This document shows, one piece after another, positions 11,837 to 26,800 of a DNA stretch of 64,000 bases; position 1 is the first letter of the stretch, and the number at the start of each line of letters is the position of its first letter. The notes beneath the pieces are model-generated. The model was not told the DNA's origin, did no database searches, and saw nothing but the letters and a program-made list of their open reading frames with translations. A program made the position numbers and the translations under genes. Source of the stretch: Mytilus galloprovincialis (taxonomy: Eukaryota; Mollusca; Bivalvia; Mytilida; Mytilidae); the NCBI RefSeq assembly GCF_965363235.1, contig NC_134841.1:38841440-38905439 (forward strand), in the 5' to 3' direction.

Positions 11837-14800
11837 GCAAGTACAAACATTATACATAATTTTAATACATAGTATGATATTGCATTTGTTTTAATTAAAA
11901 ATTTCCATATTTATCATATATTTTCCATAAGTATGATCGAAAATGCATTGCAATCTTATATTTTATCGTTTTTCTTTGAATTCCAGATGATTTAGATGAT
12001 CCCTGCATTTCCCATATAACACTACAAGACCAGGAGCAGCGTTCAGCTGAATATCAACTTGATATTGAGAACGATACTCCCATTAATGATGTTATGCTGA
12101 CAGATGATTGGTATAGATTTAATACCAGCAACGGAGATGACATGCCTACAGAAGCACCAAATTCTTTTAAATGTGGAACATGGTATCCAATCTGGTTAAA
12201 CGGTAATCATTTTTGTTTAATTGGATAAGACAATGACAATTTAGAGCTTTATTATCAATGTTACTTATTAAAAATATACTAATTTCTATTTTCCCTGTAT
12301 GTCTCTCGTGTCAAAGAGAAAGTATTTACCAAAGCGTGATTTTGTTAAAGTCATGAACATGCGTTTATCAATGAACAAATATGTTTCGTGGCATTTTCAG
12401 GAATCCAATTATTATAATTATTAGCAAAATCATTATTTTGTATCATTGATATTCCTAATAAACTACGCATTGTTATGTTTTGGAATGATATGCTCTCAAA
12501 TGAGTATAAATTATCTTTATATAGACACATGTTACAACTTCACCAGATTAAACCCCACACATTTTAAATCGGATAGGTACATTAAATCCATTTTTGATGA
12601 ATGTGGTCTTACTTTTATATGGAATTATCAAATACCTATGAATAGAAAAATGTTGAAATCTCTTATCAAACAAAAACTTGTTGATCAGTTTATACTACAA
12701 TGGTTTTCTGTAATTTGTTATTCTTCAAAAGGATAATTCTATTGTAAATTCAAAAGTATATTTGAATTAGAACCCTATCTACTACAATTGGTACAAAATC
12801 ATTGATTGCATATGGCTTAATTTAGATGTTCAAATCTTAAATTCCCAATTAAAACGGAAAGATGGAAAAATATTTTAAAAGAAAATAGGATATGTCATCT
12901 ATGTAATCACAATATTGGCGACGAATATCACTATATGCGGTGCATTACGTTTGCGCGCATTACCACTACATTTGCGCGCAAAAATCATTACGTTTGCGCG
13001 CAGCTTTTGCTTACATTTGCGCGCATTTTTTTTGACAGGTAAACTAAGGTAAAATCGGTGCATTACGTTTGCGCGCATTACCACTACATTTGCGCGCAAA
13101 AATCATTACGTTTGCGCGCAGCTTTTGATTACAATTGCGCGCATTTTTTTGACAGGTAAACCCAGGTAAAATACAGGTATTAACACATGACATGTGTAAA
13201 ATCTCTTTGTTCTTACTGTGCTATAATCTGGATAATGCACAGCAAAGGTGTGCATTAACTACCTCAGATATACTGCACAGTTCTAATCTATTTTTACCTT
13301 TAGGGGCGGTTCCTGGATTTTAAAAAGGGCGTTATTCTATAAAATTAAAAAAAATATCACAGGGTGTAGCGAGACTAAAATCAATATTGACGATTTTATG
13401 CTAAAACACGATACTTTGTCCAACGACTTATTCGCCCCTACCCCAAATCCGCCATCTGCCTTAAAATTACGACAAAGTTGAACTTTGTATAAACATCGAA
13501 GTTTGAAAATAGGAAAAAAAAAGATTATTTACTAATTTTAAAAACAATCACTATTCATTGAAACACTTTTTATTCTGAAACATTCGCAATGAAGTTACAT
13601 GTATTTCTTAAGCTATACTACGGAGTTTATTATGCTCACTTTAAAATTTGTTTTACAATTTTATATGAACAAATTATAATTTGAATTAAGAAATATTTTC
13701 AAAATTAATAATTGATAGTCATGTTTATTATGAAAATGAAAAATATATATAGTCAATTGTAATTTAATTTAAATTTTTACCTGAATTTACCTGTAAAATG
13801 AATGCGCGCAAATGTAATCAAAAGCTGCGCGCAAACGTAAAACATTTTAATCCCCAAATGCGCGCAAACGTAGTGCGCCCGGTAAAATACAGGTCATAAT
13901 ACTTTATTATTTATTAATTTGTTCAATTATTTACAAGTATCAGTACCCCTCCCGTTAGTTTAAGTCTCCTAAGACACCTATTTTGAAAGAATTCAATCAA
14001 TAATATTTTAGGGAAATACAGGTCATAATACTTATTTATTTATCAATTTGTTCAATTATTTACAATTATCAGTACCCCTTCCGTTAGTCTAAGTCTCCTC
14101 TTAGACAGGGGAAAAAAGGAGATAAAGCCGCATATTTTTTTTTCGATTTTCAGATACAATTCAACAAGTCAAAGGGTGTAGACAAAACTTTAAGAAATCT
14201 GTGACATAGCCCATTTATCATAACTTGAACTTAAGATAAAAAGGGGTTTTAAATTGATTTTAGAATTCAATATGAACAATATATGATTTGAATTAACAAA
14301 CTATTTTCAAAATTTATAATTGATAGTCATATCTTTTATGAAAATACCAATAAAATATAGTCATTTATAATTTAATATATATGAATTATTATTTTACATG
14401 AGATTACCTGTAAAATGAATGCGCGCAAATGTAATCAAAAGCTGCAAACGTAAAATATTTTAATCCCCAAATGCGCGCAAACGTAGTGCGCCTACTATAT
14501 GTGTGTTTGTTCACATCCTTGTGTGTCACTTCTTAGACAAAATGTTGTGCCTAATTATTACTTTCAATATCCTTCAAGGCAGAAATTAATCGGTATAAAT
14601 ACTCTCATTTTGCAACACAAAGGTGTATAGGAAAGTATGTACTTTCCTTAGAATGATTACTCATTTGTTGTAGATGCAGTTTTTATACATTTATATATAT
14701 ATTTATGTTTTGACAATCACTGAATGATAAGGAAGATATCTGTACACATGTAATCCTTTTTTTAATAAAATAGGTAATAACTTAATTTTGGATGTAACGC

Positions 14801-17800
14801 GTCTTCTGATTGGCTGACATTATTTTGTTATGAGCCCATAGACATAATTTAATCATGTGACCGTGACGTCATCAATGTTTTATGGTTTTCTACGGTTTAA
14901 AATGGAATTTAGAATTAAATTATAAGAAATGACTGTAATATTTTTTCTGTCTATTCGAAATAACATAAAAAATGTGGTGCACACTGTTAAATAACCCGCT
15001 ACGCGCGTTATTCAGTGTGCACCAATTTTTTTATGTTATTTCTTCATAGACAGAAAAAATATTACAGTCATTTCTTAAATATATCTAATGTATATGTTGT
15101 ATACAAGTTGTAATGTTGTACACATTATAATTTGTACAGCTTTTTTGCATAAGTTATGAGTGTTTTATGAACTGCTTTAAACAAATGGATGATGTAAGCG
15201 CACAGTCTTTTGTTATGCCTACCTCTGTCATATTTCCACAACTACATGATACAGTCAAACACTGAGCAAAGATACTAAAATTAAAAACATTATAAGAACA
15301 AAAACATACTTTTTATGGAGCTGATTTTGGTATAAAGAGAATCATAAGATAAGAACTTAAATCATTCCGAGATCCTCATTTTCTGTTTGAGGACAAAGAG
15401 AAAAGCACTAAATGTTAGGTTGAAGTATATAAATTTGAATTTAGTATATTAAACTGTTACATTTTAGAAGATACACTTTAATCAACTGTTACAAGTAGGT
15501 ATGTGTCAAAAAACTAATAAAATAAAATATTTTTTACAAAATTACATCTTGTACATAACATATATATCTCAATGTCATGAAAATCACGTGCTATTATCGT
15601 ACACTATTCTGAGGTCGATTTATATGTATACTTTACCATGTTTTGACCTCTTGTACACGTTTGTGTCTGAGGAAATAATATTTTGTCTTTTGTCTTGTAT
15701 TATTAGACCAGAGCCAATCAATTTAGCAAGCATGTACAATCACGACCTAAGCGATGCCCAAAACCTTCTTGCAGTACTTGTTTATAAATACAAACAGTAA
15801 ATAGTACTTTAGGTTTAATTTGTAGAATAATAACACTTTTATAATTATGGTATGTACATCGATAAGGATTTCCATTTCCGAGTTAATGAGACATTTCTTA
15901 TCTAAGCTAAATCTAAAATAGCATTTTCTGTATCTTCGTTATTAAATCTACATTTGAAGAGACGTGGCTCAAACGCAGAGCCGTAAATTAGAAGTTCATA
16001 ATGGGAGGCATTACAATATGCTGGGAGTTTATGGACCGTACAGATCCCATGATGTTGAGCGCAGTTTGTCAAGTTTTATCTCCCTAGTTTTCCTCCCCTA
16101 GAGATATGATTTACAAAAAGTAAAACCTCTTAACTAAACCTGCACTCTCCATAAATATTGATTTTATTTATTATACCAAATTCAGAATCTAATATTTGAC
16201 TTAAATTCATTCGTTTGATGTGTCTGAGCTTTTGATTTTGCCATTTGCTTAGGGACTTTCCTCTTAGAGTCGTCCTCGGAATTATTTTTGTTACTTGACT
16301 TTGTAACGAAGATATATTTAACATTAATGCTTGTTTATTACCATCATGTGTCAAGTCCTTATTTCTTCATTACTATCTTGTTCTATTTTCCCTTTTCGGG
16401 GAATGATTTATTTAGTGTTCGAACTTAAACATGGGTCTTTACGAAGACACAGTTTTCAGATCAAGTTCTTTGGACAGCGTTCTCGTCTAAGTAATTTTTT
16501 TATAGGAATTCATTGACCAGCATCTGAATATATAATAAGTGTAAAATGTATATCTTTAGAGATAATATCGAATGAAACATTACACAAAGGATCTATAAAT
16601 GTATAGAATGAATGTGAAAAGCATCAATATAATTCATTGTATGCATCTTGTTTTTCTCAAAATGACAGATACAGTCTCGGTATGTAAAGATATATCAACT
16701 GTTTTCGAACTATTGATCCATTGTTTATTTATTTTAACAAACGGTATTTCAGTCCATAACATTTAGATATTCTATTGAATTTCTATGATAATAACAATTA
16801 CGCGTTACGTGCTTCAACTCTATTTATAACTTCTTTTCCAGTGACATCCGATACTTTTAAAATTGTAATAAGTAAACTTACTTATTGTTAACATTTTCAT
16901 AAACTGTTTATCTGCCAGCCTTATTTGATTTTTCAATTTGAATTTTGAAGTGAATTGAAAGTTATTTTATTACTGTTCGCACTAGTGGAAAAGTTTAACA
17001 AAAATACCGTACTTCAAAAAAATTCAAAATAAGAAATCCGTGAAAACTGATAGAAATAAAAATAAACTATCAATCAGCGGATCACGCGAAAACAAAAATG
17101 TCATATATAATGTCCTGTTGTGATTGTCTTAAGTTTAATAAAGACGGTATACTTGTGTTTTTATAGAAATAAAATCTTGTTGAATGTTAGAACAAATCCA
17201 GCTAAACATTAGTCCCATTTCTCATATTTAGGGACGCAAATGTATATGTATATTCACTTGTAACACTGATACAATAATTACTTCCTTAAATAACGAAACG
17301 TGTGAAATATCTTTTCATCGTATATAAATCACGTGCGAATCATTAATCTGTTGTGTACATTCGGGCTGAGGTTACCAATTTACGTTTATTAAGACGTTTT
17401 TCTTTATACGTATACGGGTAACACCATTTTCCTATATTTATAGTGGTTTATGCATGTCTCACTAAAAATATTTTTTAGCTGAATTTGTATAGGTTGTCGT
17501 TTTTATTCAGAAATGCAACTTTGTCCGCCTGAGGATATATAAGATTCATCCAGCATTATGTGAATATGTGACAGGTTTTTAAATAAATTTGTCAGATCAA
17601 AACAGTTCAACTTTATTATTGATAAAAACTCAAATATCAACCAAATTTGCACCATAGTAGCTTTCATCCGTATTTTATATAAGAAATGTTTTATTTTCTT
17701 AACCTTTTTTAGGGATACTACTTCGCATTTGTTCATTTGTTGTTAATCATATATATTTTACAAATGTAATTGTTAGTTAAACTTACCTGTATTTTCAACA

Positions 17801-20800
17801 GACCGAGTTGTTTTCTGTAGAAGTACTGTGGAAAATGAACAAAATATCACATTCAACCGTACCTGCCGCTGAGAAACAGTTCAAAAGTGAATGCAAATTT
17901 TATAAAACTAGACACGCTTTAGTATAAAATATTATACATTCTACGTAGTGTATGATACTAGTACATCGTGTCTTTCGCGCTTGTATTCCCAAGATACTTT
18001 CCTATACGAATAAATAATTCAATTTTAAATGGGGATACTCGATGAATTTTCCAGTCCCCTATGGATTTTCAAATGGCAAAAATTGTAGTATCTCATATGT
18101 TCATAACAGTCATGTTTGAAATTTCTAAACCGAAAATATACTACTATATTTTCAGATACCTTACCTCTGGTTAGTGATGGTACATCGAACAAACAAGTGT
18201 GTATGCGGTCTTTCAAATCGGATTGTTTGGAAAGCTGGAACATTAGGATTAAGAACTGTAGCGGTTTCTATGTATACGACCTAATTAGCAGTAGTACAGA
18301 AAATTCAGCATATTGCATCGGTAAGCTTGAGTCATATACACTTGGTTTCGATAAATACCATCTCAAAGTTACAATACCAGTGCGTACAATCCGTGCTTTT
18401 CCTTAAAATGATCTGCCTCGAGAACGGTCTATATTTTCAATTTTGAAGATAAATACTTTAATAGCATTGAACCAAGGAAATCAAAATAAATAGAACTAAA
18501 CCAGCACAGAAAACAAATCATCCAACGAAAATTCTAATAGTTAATAAAAGAGGAAAGAGTTGAGGACAGAACGACACGCTGTTTCGTTGATGATATTACA
18601 GTGACTTGACTGTTAGTGTTGCTCTCCAACTATTGCGGTACTTATACATCTTCGGATTTCAAATGTTTGGCTTTGAGCGTTCCTGATGAAGGTAAATCCA
18701 GAAAAGCGCTTCGGACGCAATAAATTATTAAACGTGTTGTTTTATATTTTTGCAACTCATTCAAAATTCGGACCAAATTACAATTTGTTTTATTTTAACA
18801 AACTGTTCAACTGGTCAGAATTTTGAACAAACTGTTGAATAAAAATTGGAAAGTGCAAGGTGATAAAATAAAACATACTTACAATCCTTTATGTTTTTTA
18901 TCCACTTAAATGTTGTTATGAAAAATCATTCTAACAGTATGTATACATACTTTATAGGCATTGTCATGCCAAATGTGAAATGTTGTAATGTTTATCCAAC
19001 TTTGGTGTATTACAATAGCAATTGCTAAATCAGTTTACCAAATTGCAGTTTGATTTCTTCTCCCACAAACTGATCAACTGGTAAAATATTTTAACAGATT
19101 TCTACTCCCAAAAACTGATCAACTGGTAAAATATTTTACAGATTCCTCAAGTGAAATGTTGTTATTATGAAGTGAGTGCTGAGAAATGAAAACATATACT
19201 TACCATTCAGATATAAAATATTTTACCAGTTGATTAGTTTGTGGGAAAAGAAATCAAACTGCAATTTGGTAAACTGTTTTAGTCATTGCTGTTGTGATAC
19301 ACAACGGTTACTAGATAAGCACTGTAATTGCTATAAAAATGTCCAAACTAAGCTTTCATAAAGTTTTTTGTTCGAAAAGTCTTTTATATTCTTAGGAATC
19401 AGACATCATTTGAATTAAAACAACATACATTCATTAAAATATGTGTGAAATAACAAAACGTTATTGATAAGTTTCCATGGGGAGATAACGTAAAACATTA
19501 TTTTTTAGAATAAAGACTTTTTGAAAGAAAAAAAATATTATCTCACAATGGAAACTTCCTACAAACATATCGTAATTTCACACATATTTTACTGAATATG
19601 AAATGTTTTAATTCACATAATATATATTTCCAAATATATTTTTCAGGATCAAAACTTGTTCAATGTCCATATGGTTATTCTTCAAACACTGGATTTTACC
19701 CCGGTTGTACTAGTAAGTAAAAATTCCTTTTCGTAAGTTTTATATATAGTTTGAAATTCCTTCGAAAATACTATTTAGAGATATGTTCTCTTATGGAGGA
19801 AAAATTTAAATCCAGAAACAACGACTTACTTTGCATATATTATTTATATATGACGTGCAGTATTTTGGATTAGAACAAAAGTTAGACATCAACTGTTTGG
19901 TCCGACGAAGGCTATTTGTAAAGGCAAGGAAAGAAAACATGTGTTTGCTTCTGCAAGAACAATATTTCTGATGATGTATATTTAAATACTTCTTTTTTCT
20001 CCTTCAGTGAAATTCCCACAAAAAACTGTAGGAACAGTAGAAATTATGGTAGATTTAGTTCCTGGTCCTGTGATCGTCCCACTGTATGGAAATAGTTCAG
20101 TAACAGCGTTTGAGTGTAAATTTGATGAAGTATTCGGAGATGACGGAGTTAAATTTGTTTATGATGTGCAATGGTTCATCAATGGTCAAAGTTTTATTTT
20201 ACATACGGGAAAAGCATACAGCAATATTGGGAGTACCAATCTTACAGAGAATGACTGGATCGGAAAACATAGACTTAACATGGTTGTAAGTTTAGAGGAC
20301 GTTTAGCACCTGATATCACCCCCAGTTTTTGGTGGAGTTTGTGTTGCTTAGTCTTTAGTGTTCTATGTTGTGTTTTGTGTACTGTTGATTGTCTGTTTGT
20401 CTTTTCAAGTTTTAGCCATGGTATCGTCAGTTTGTTTTCGATTTGTGAGTTTGAATGTCCCTCTAGTATCTTTTGCTCCTGTGTATGTAACAAAATCACA
20501 GCTAACCACCTGTTCCTTGTGGATGAAGATTTTCCAATAATGAACTTCAGTGTAATTAGAAACCTTAAATCTGCAATTTAACTGATAAATGTAATGTTAA
20601 AATATAGCAATTTGAATTATTTCAACTATAAATGCAATGCTAATTTTCTAATAATGCTTCCAAATCTACATATAGGTAAACAAAAAATGAATGATAACGC
20701 CACTTGTTTTGCCCCCTTAACAATTGCAAACATACCACATCTTCTTATTTCTACATATAAGATTGCATTATTGTATTATAAATATCTTCAACATTCAAGT

Positions 20801-23800
20801 CATAAATTGAGTATTGTCATCAGTCATAATGTCAAATTATCCCAATGTCAATCCGTTATTAAACCCGACAATCCTACATATGAACTAAACGCAATTTAAT
20901 CAATAATGCTGTATACTCGTAGTAAAAACGAATCGCTTACAAAAATCAATATTCTAATTCTCTTGTTTATGAATACAAACGCATTTTCCTCGATCATTAT
21001 TTATTTGACAATAACTATATTTGCGTATGACAGTGAACATGTATAGATTGAAATTATGAATTATGAAGCCGTCGATGGTATCATCAGCTAAATTATTGAG
21101 GATTCGGTACTGACATTATTCATAACATATCTTTTTTTTAAATTGTCCGATCCGAATTTATGAAGTATAAAGATACTAATGTTCCATCTACCTCATGCAA
21201 AGTTGACCTCAGATGAATTGGCTGTTCTTTTCGGTCTCTTTTGGTAATAAAGGTTTTCACGTATTTTGGTTCATTTTAAACTTTGATAATTGGTTTGTAT
21301 CCTTCCTGGTGGAGGAAAATTCAAAAATACATTTTGTTCGGCCGCATCAAAATCTAATGTGTATTTTTCGTTTCTTTTTAGGTAAGATGTTCAGTACGAT
21401 TGAGGTATAGTGCTGGATTGACACCAGGCCACGAGATAACTAGCACAAATTTTCCTGCAGGGATATATGTAAGTTAAACTGTTCATTAAATCGCTTGTTT
21501 GTTTAATGATCTTGTTTCTGTTAGCACTGAAAACCATATATATGCAACCTTCATATTTGCTCACCGATTACGACCTTTAACTTATTCAATTTGATTGAAA
21601 TACATTTCCGGTTTCCATACGTCATTTAAGAGGACGAGTCAGGCAAAGCTCCTTAAAATTTCTGTTGTTGTCTAATTCAATGAAATTTCCATTTCGACAG
21701 TATCAAAAGTTCTTAACATTACGACGAATCTTGGGAATTCCTCTTATCATTTGAAATAATGAAAAGTTATTTTATTTTGATAGTAAAGGAAAGAAATATA
21801 AAGTTTGTTGGACACACATTATCTTTGACCTTCCCTTTAAGGAAATAAGCAGAAACCGAAGATATTTTGATATACGGTGGATTCATCTGTTTTAGTGGCT
21901 TCCAATTGTCCTAGATTAAGAAATAAAGTTAAATGTTTTATTACTCATAATTATAATATTCATATCTTTAACCTTAATCCGTAATTAACAAAATTTCCCT
22001 AACAATACATTTGCACCACCACAAAACATACATCATTAATTGCTAGTTATAAATAGAATTGAAATCATTTACTTAAATTAGGCAAATAAAATTGATAGAC
22101 CTTCTTTCATATCAAATATTTATTTAAAGATGTTCTTCACCTAAGGAAAAATATAATTGTTCTTCGAAATGTTGGTTTGTTATAATGTTCCATTCACTGG
22201 GACATAAACCGAGTACAAGTAATTGAGATAATAAATTCTTCAAATTGAAATTGAAATACACTGTTTTGATCTTTAATTAATTTCATCATTTTTTGGGGCT
22301 TGAATTTGATATCGTGTCAATGAAATACACAGTTGATAAAAAAAAAAAAACGCATTGAAAAGAAATGATTAATACATTACACTACCTTTTAACATAACTC
22401 GTTTCTACTATAGCCTGAAAAATATGAGTATCAAGTCAAAGAAAAGCAGGAGATAGAAATAAAACTACACAATACAATGCCTGTAGGATGCATAAGTGGA
22501 TCCAATCAAGCGAGAAAAGGATGTGTATACAAACTGCGATTAGTTCAACCTGATTATCAAATAAACTGTAAAGGCGACGGGTGTGATGCATGTGATACAA
22601 GAAACATACAGAATGGTGATATAACATTCCCACGCTCTGACTGTTCATACAACATCACATCTGCAACTTGGGACCAACCTCTTATCTTAAAAATTACCGG
22701 ATATGTCAATGGACAGTACGATTACGCTGATAGAACAACGTATTTAAGAGTTGTATCACAAGGAGGAAATCAGTATGTTGATGGAGGTCTGTTTGCTTGG
22801 GATAATGTACAGATACCAGACATAAAGGTACTTTAAACATATACGGGGATATGGTTAAACCATATCAACCTATTTAGAAATAGCTAGTTTAGAACAAAAT
22901 TATCATAGTGTATACAACTGAACTAGCTTTATTTAAACTCAAACAAAAAAAGTGAAAAATAATGGACATAACTGAAAATGTCGGTCAATGGCAATGCATG
23001 ATAGGTCATCTTGCGACACCAAAATAATCCAAAATGAACATAATTGTTTGCTTTTAAAAACTGTTTTTTGGATGGAAAGTTGTCTCATTGGCACTCACAC
23101 CACATCTTCCTATATCTATAAAATTAATTACAGTGAAACCTTTACTAAATTGTTCCATAGATATAAAAATATAGTTTTGAAGTTTGATTGTACATCCTCA
23201 TTTTTACGGAAATGTTGTTTGCCGCGCCAGGAAACTTACAAACGATCATGCTGAACTTATCGATACATATTAGATATAGGAAGATGTGGTGTGAGTGCCA
23301 ATGAGACAACTCTCCATACAAATAACAATTTAAAAAGTAAACCATTAAAACGTTTAAACCCGCTGCATTTGTTTGCAACTATCCCAAGTCAGTAACCTGA
23401 TGTTCAGTGGTTGTCGTTTATTGACGTGGTTCATAAGTGTTTAATCGACGCTCATTTTTCATATACTAGTATATTAGACCGTTGGTTTTACTGTTTGCAT
23501 GGTTTAACACTAGTCAAGTTTTATGCCCTTTATAACTTGCTGTTCGGCTCCGCGTTGAAGACCGTAGTTTGACCTATAATGTTGTACTTTTACAAATTGT
23601 GACTTGGAATGAGAATTGTCTCATTGACACTCATACCACATCTTCTTATACCTATGTTAAAAAACAGCGTGCTTCATTTATTTTACAAACACCATTGTTC
23701 TATGTTTCATTAATAAACGTAACAAAAATCACAGTGCTAAAATAGAAACACCAATGTGCTATGTAAAAACTAGCAATCCACTGTGTTACAAAGACCAATG

Positions 23801-26800
23801 TGCTTTGTAACAAACACACACGTTGCATGTTACAAACAAATTACAACAAAGCAAACAATGCAATTCAACAGAGATAAATATATTAACTAATCTGTTTTGT
23901 CTGTAAATTGAAAATAACAATGCATTTTTTTTTTAAATTGAAATATACAAATAAAAATTGATGTTCATATAAAACACTAAATAAATCATTCTCTCTCGTG
24001 AGCAGGTAAACAATCATATATTCATGTGACATCTTTGATATGAAGAATACATTGTGTATGTGTTTTATTTTTCAGATTTTTTTATGTTAGTATAAGTTCA
24101 TCAGTGTTATTATATATTGCTAGATTACAGTCACGGATGAAGAACATCAGATGGCTGGAAGAGTGTGTGAATCCTTTAATGACCCTCACTTTTATACAGC
24201 TGATAGATACAGATGGGACGATTACAAACCAGGGGAATATATTCTTTACAGACATAAAACAAAACCATATCAAGTATGTTAAAAAGGCAAAAGTAGAATA
24301 CTGCTGTTCAATGGTCATAAATCGATTTAATTGAAACAAACCCGGGTTAAAAACCAAAACCGAGGGAAATACCCACTATTAAAGGAAACAGAACGGAACA
24401 AAAACACTGAACTGCTATAAAAACAAACTCTAATATACATAGAAACGGACTTTGTGATAATAACTGCCATATTCTTGTCTTGTTATAGAACATTTAAAAA
24501 AAAGATGGCTAGTCAAACCTCCCACTTATATGTCAATGTTGAAGATACCACTAAAACGACAGGAATACAGTACAAATTAATACAACAACTTTCCAGACAA
24601 GACATACATAGATGATACAATACTACATTTCAACATATAAACCACAGAATAACAACAAACAAATAAAATTTAATTTCACGTATGAGCATTGTTTTTTAAA
24701 CTGTTATGTAAATATGCAAACAACTGTATAATTTCTAATAAGATTTAAGGTTTATTATAACCTGTTTTCTAATATGGTCGTACTTAAACCACATAGTTTA
24801 CTCGGAGAACAGACAAACATGTGCACCTAGAGAAATTTTTAGACATGGTAGTAACTAGATAATTAAATTTTAAATGCATTTTGTGTGTCATAAAATTATA
24901 AACTTTTCTGGATTTTGCTATTATTTTTTTAAATTCCTGTAGAAGGTGCAAAAATAAACTAATTTGGGGAAAAGTTTGAGAAGCTCCCCTCATTTAATCC
25001 ATGCTGTGAGTAGTATTGATTTAAATGGACAATATGTGGCCAAGAGGCATCTGCAAACAAACTGTGATTTAAACTGTGTAACTGGGTGGACCATATTATA
25101 AGAAACTCATATGTTTGTTTATTTTGATTTCGTCTGCCAATTGGATAAAAATGCACATAGATATCCAAATAAGTTCTCAATTTTCTGAATCATAGGCTAC
25201 ATATAACTTTTATATATTCGGGTCCTGCCATGCATTAAAACGTTTTTAAATCAGTATGTCTGTTCTCATAGTAGATTTTGTGGTGTAAACACGGCCAAAA
25301 TTTCAATTCCTTTTTATGGACCTTGCGTTTCTTATAAAGAAGAATATCAACTAGACAGCACACTTTTAAAACATTAACCTATATGGTCGGGTTGTTGTAG
25401 CTTTGACACATTCCCCATTTCCTTTCCCAATCTTATTCAATATTATCTGGAAATGTAGGAAACAGGTTTATTGTTTGTAATACGTTTGCACATAGAAAAA
25501 GTGGAGAAAAATTACTTCTATAAAATATGTTACTCACAAATTACTAGTGAATATATCCATTGTATATTTTGGTAGATTTATTATTCGGATGATTTTTGCT
25601 ATACAATAGTAAAAACTATTTATATATTATGTTTTCACATTAATTTTTTAAAATGCATTTGTGTAAATACTCAACATCATTTGAAGTTTGTCTGCAATAA
25701 TTTACTTTCAAACCGACAAGCTGTATTTTATTTGTCCTTTTTACGAGTCCTGTACATTCAATTTATTATCTTATACAATATGCCAGGTTCTCCAGCAATT
25801 TTATTTTTAATAACAGCATAAAAATTACAATGTTTAATATAACATGTTCTTTTATTAGGTCTTTCCACTTTTCTGCGAAAAGACCTATTGATTTTGTTCT
25901 GACTATTATTCATTATTATTTTCTTCTTCCGCCTGTGTTTGGTAAATTCGTCAGATCTTGCTTATCTTTTTGCATATGATATCAAAGAGGTTTTGGGACT
26001 TTGAAACTGATCCTGTTTAACTGGACAAATTTTAATGTAAGAGTTATCTTCCCAAACACTGTTTTTCATTTGTGTGCATCTCCTTCACAATCGTGAAAGA
26101 TTACGATAGAATAATTTTACCAATTTGCTCATTATATCCTCGCAATCTTAAGATTAAAAGAGGGACTAAAGATACCAAACGGACAGTCAAACCCATAAAT
26201 CTAAAACAAACTGACAACGCCATGGCTAAAAATTAAAAAGACAAACATAAAAACAATAGTACACATGACACAACATAGAAAACTAAAGAATAAACAACAC
26301 GAACCCCATTAATTTTGATCTAAGCAGTCCGGAGCCTCCATATGAGAGTTATTTCCCCTTTTGTATTCAAAATAAGTGCAATGTTATTGTAACTGGTAAG
26401 CCATAGGTGATAGAAATCTATGGGGTTTTGATTTAAGGTCTTTGGTCCAATCAAAACAAAATTAGAATAAGGTCAAAGGTGAAGGTCATGTCTTAATTTT
26501 GATTTTGGCTTATTTACATTTTTTTGAAAATGTCTGATAAGATATGAACAACATAGTTTGTTAAATGTAAAATAGTTGCGACATGTCGTTTCACATAAAT
26601 TATGTTTGAAAAGGTACATTGGCATTACATGGCAGTTTCTCCCCTCTTATATATGAAATATAGCGAATGTTGACATTAACCATATATATAAAGACCTAGG
26701 GTCTTTTGATAAGAGGTTCTATGTTTATGACCTAGGTCAAGGTCGTATGTAATTTTGACGTTCTACATTTTGACCATTCCTTTATCTTCATATGCAGACA

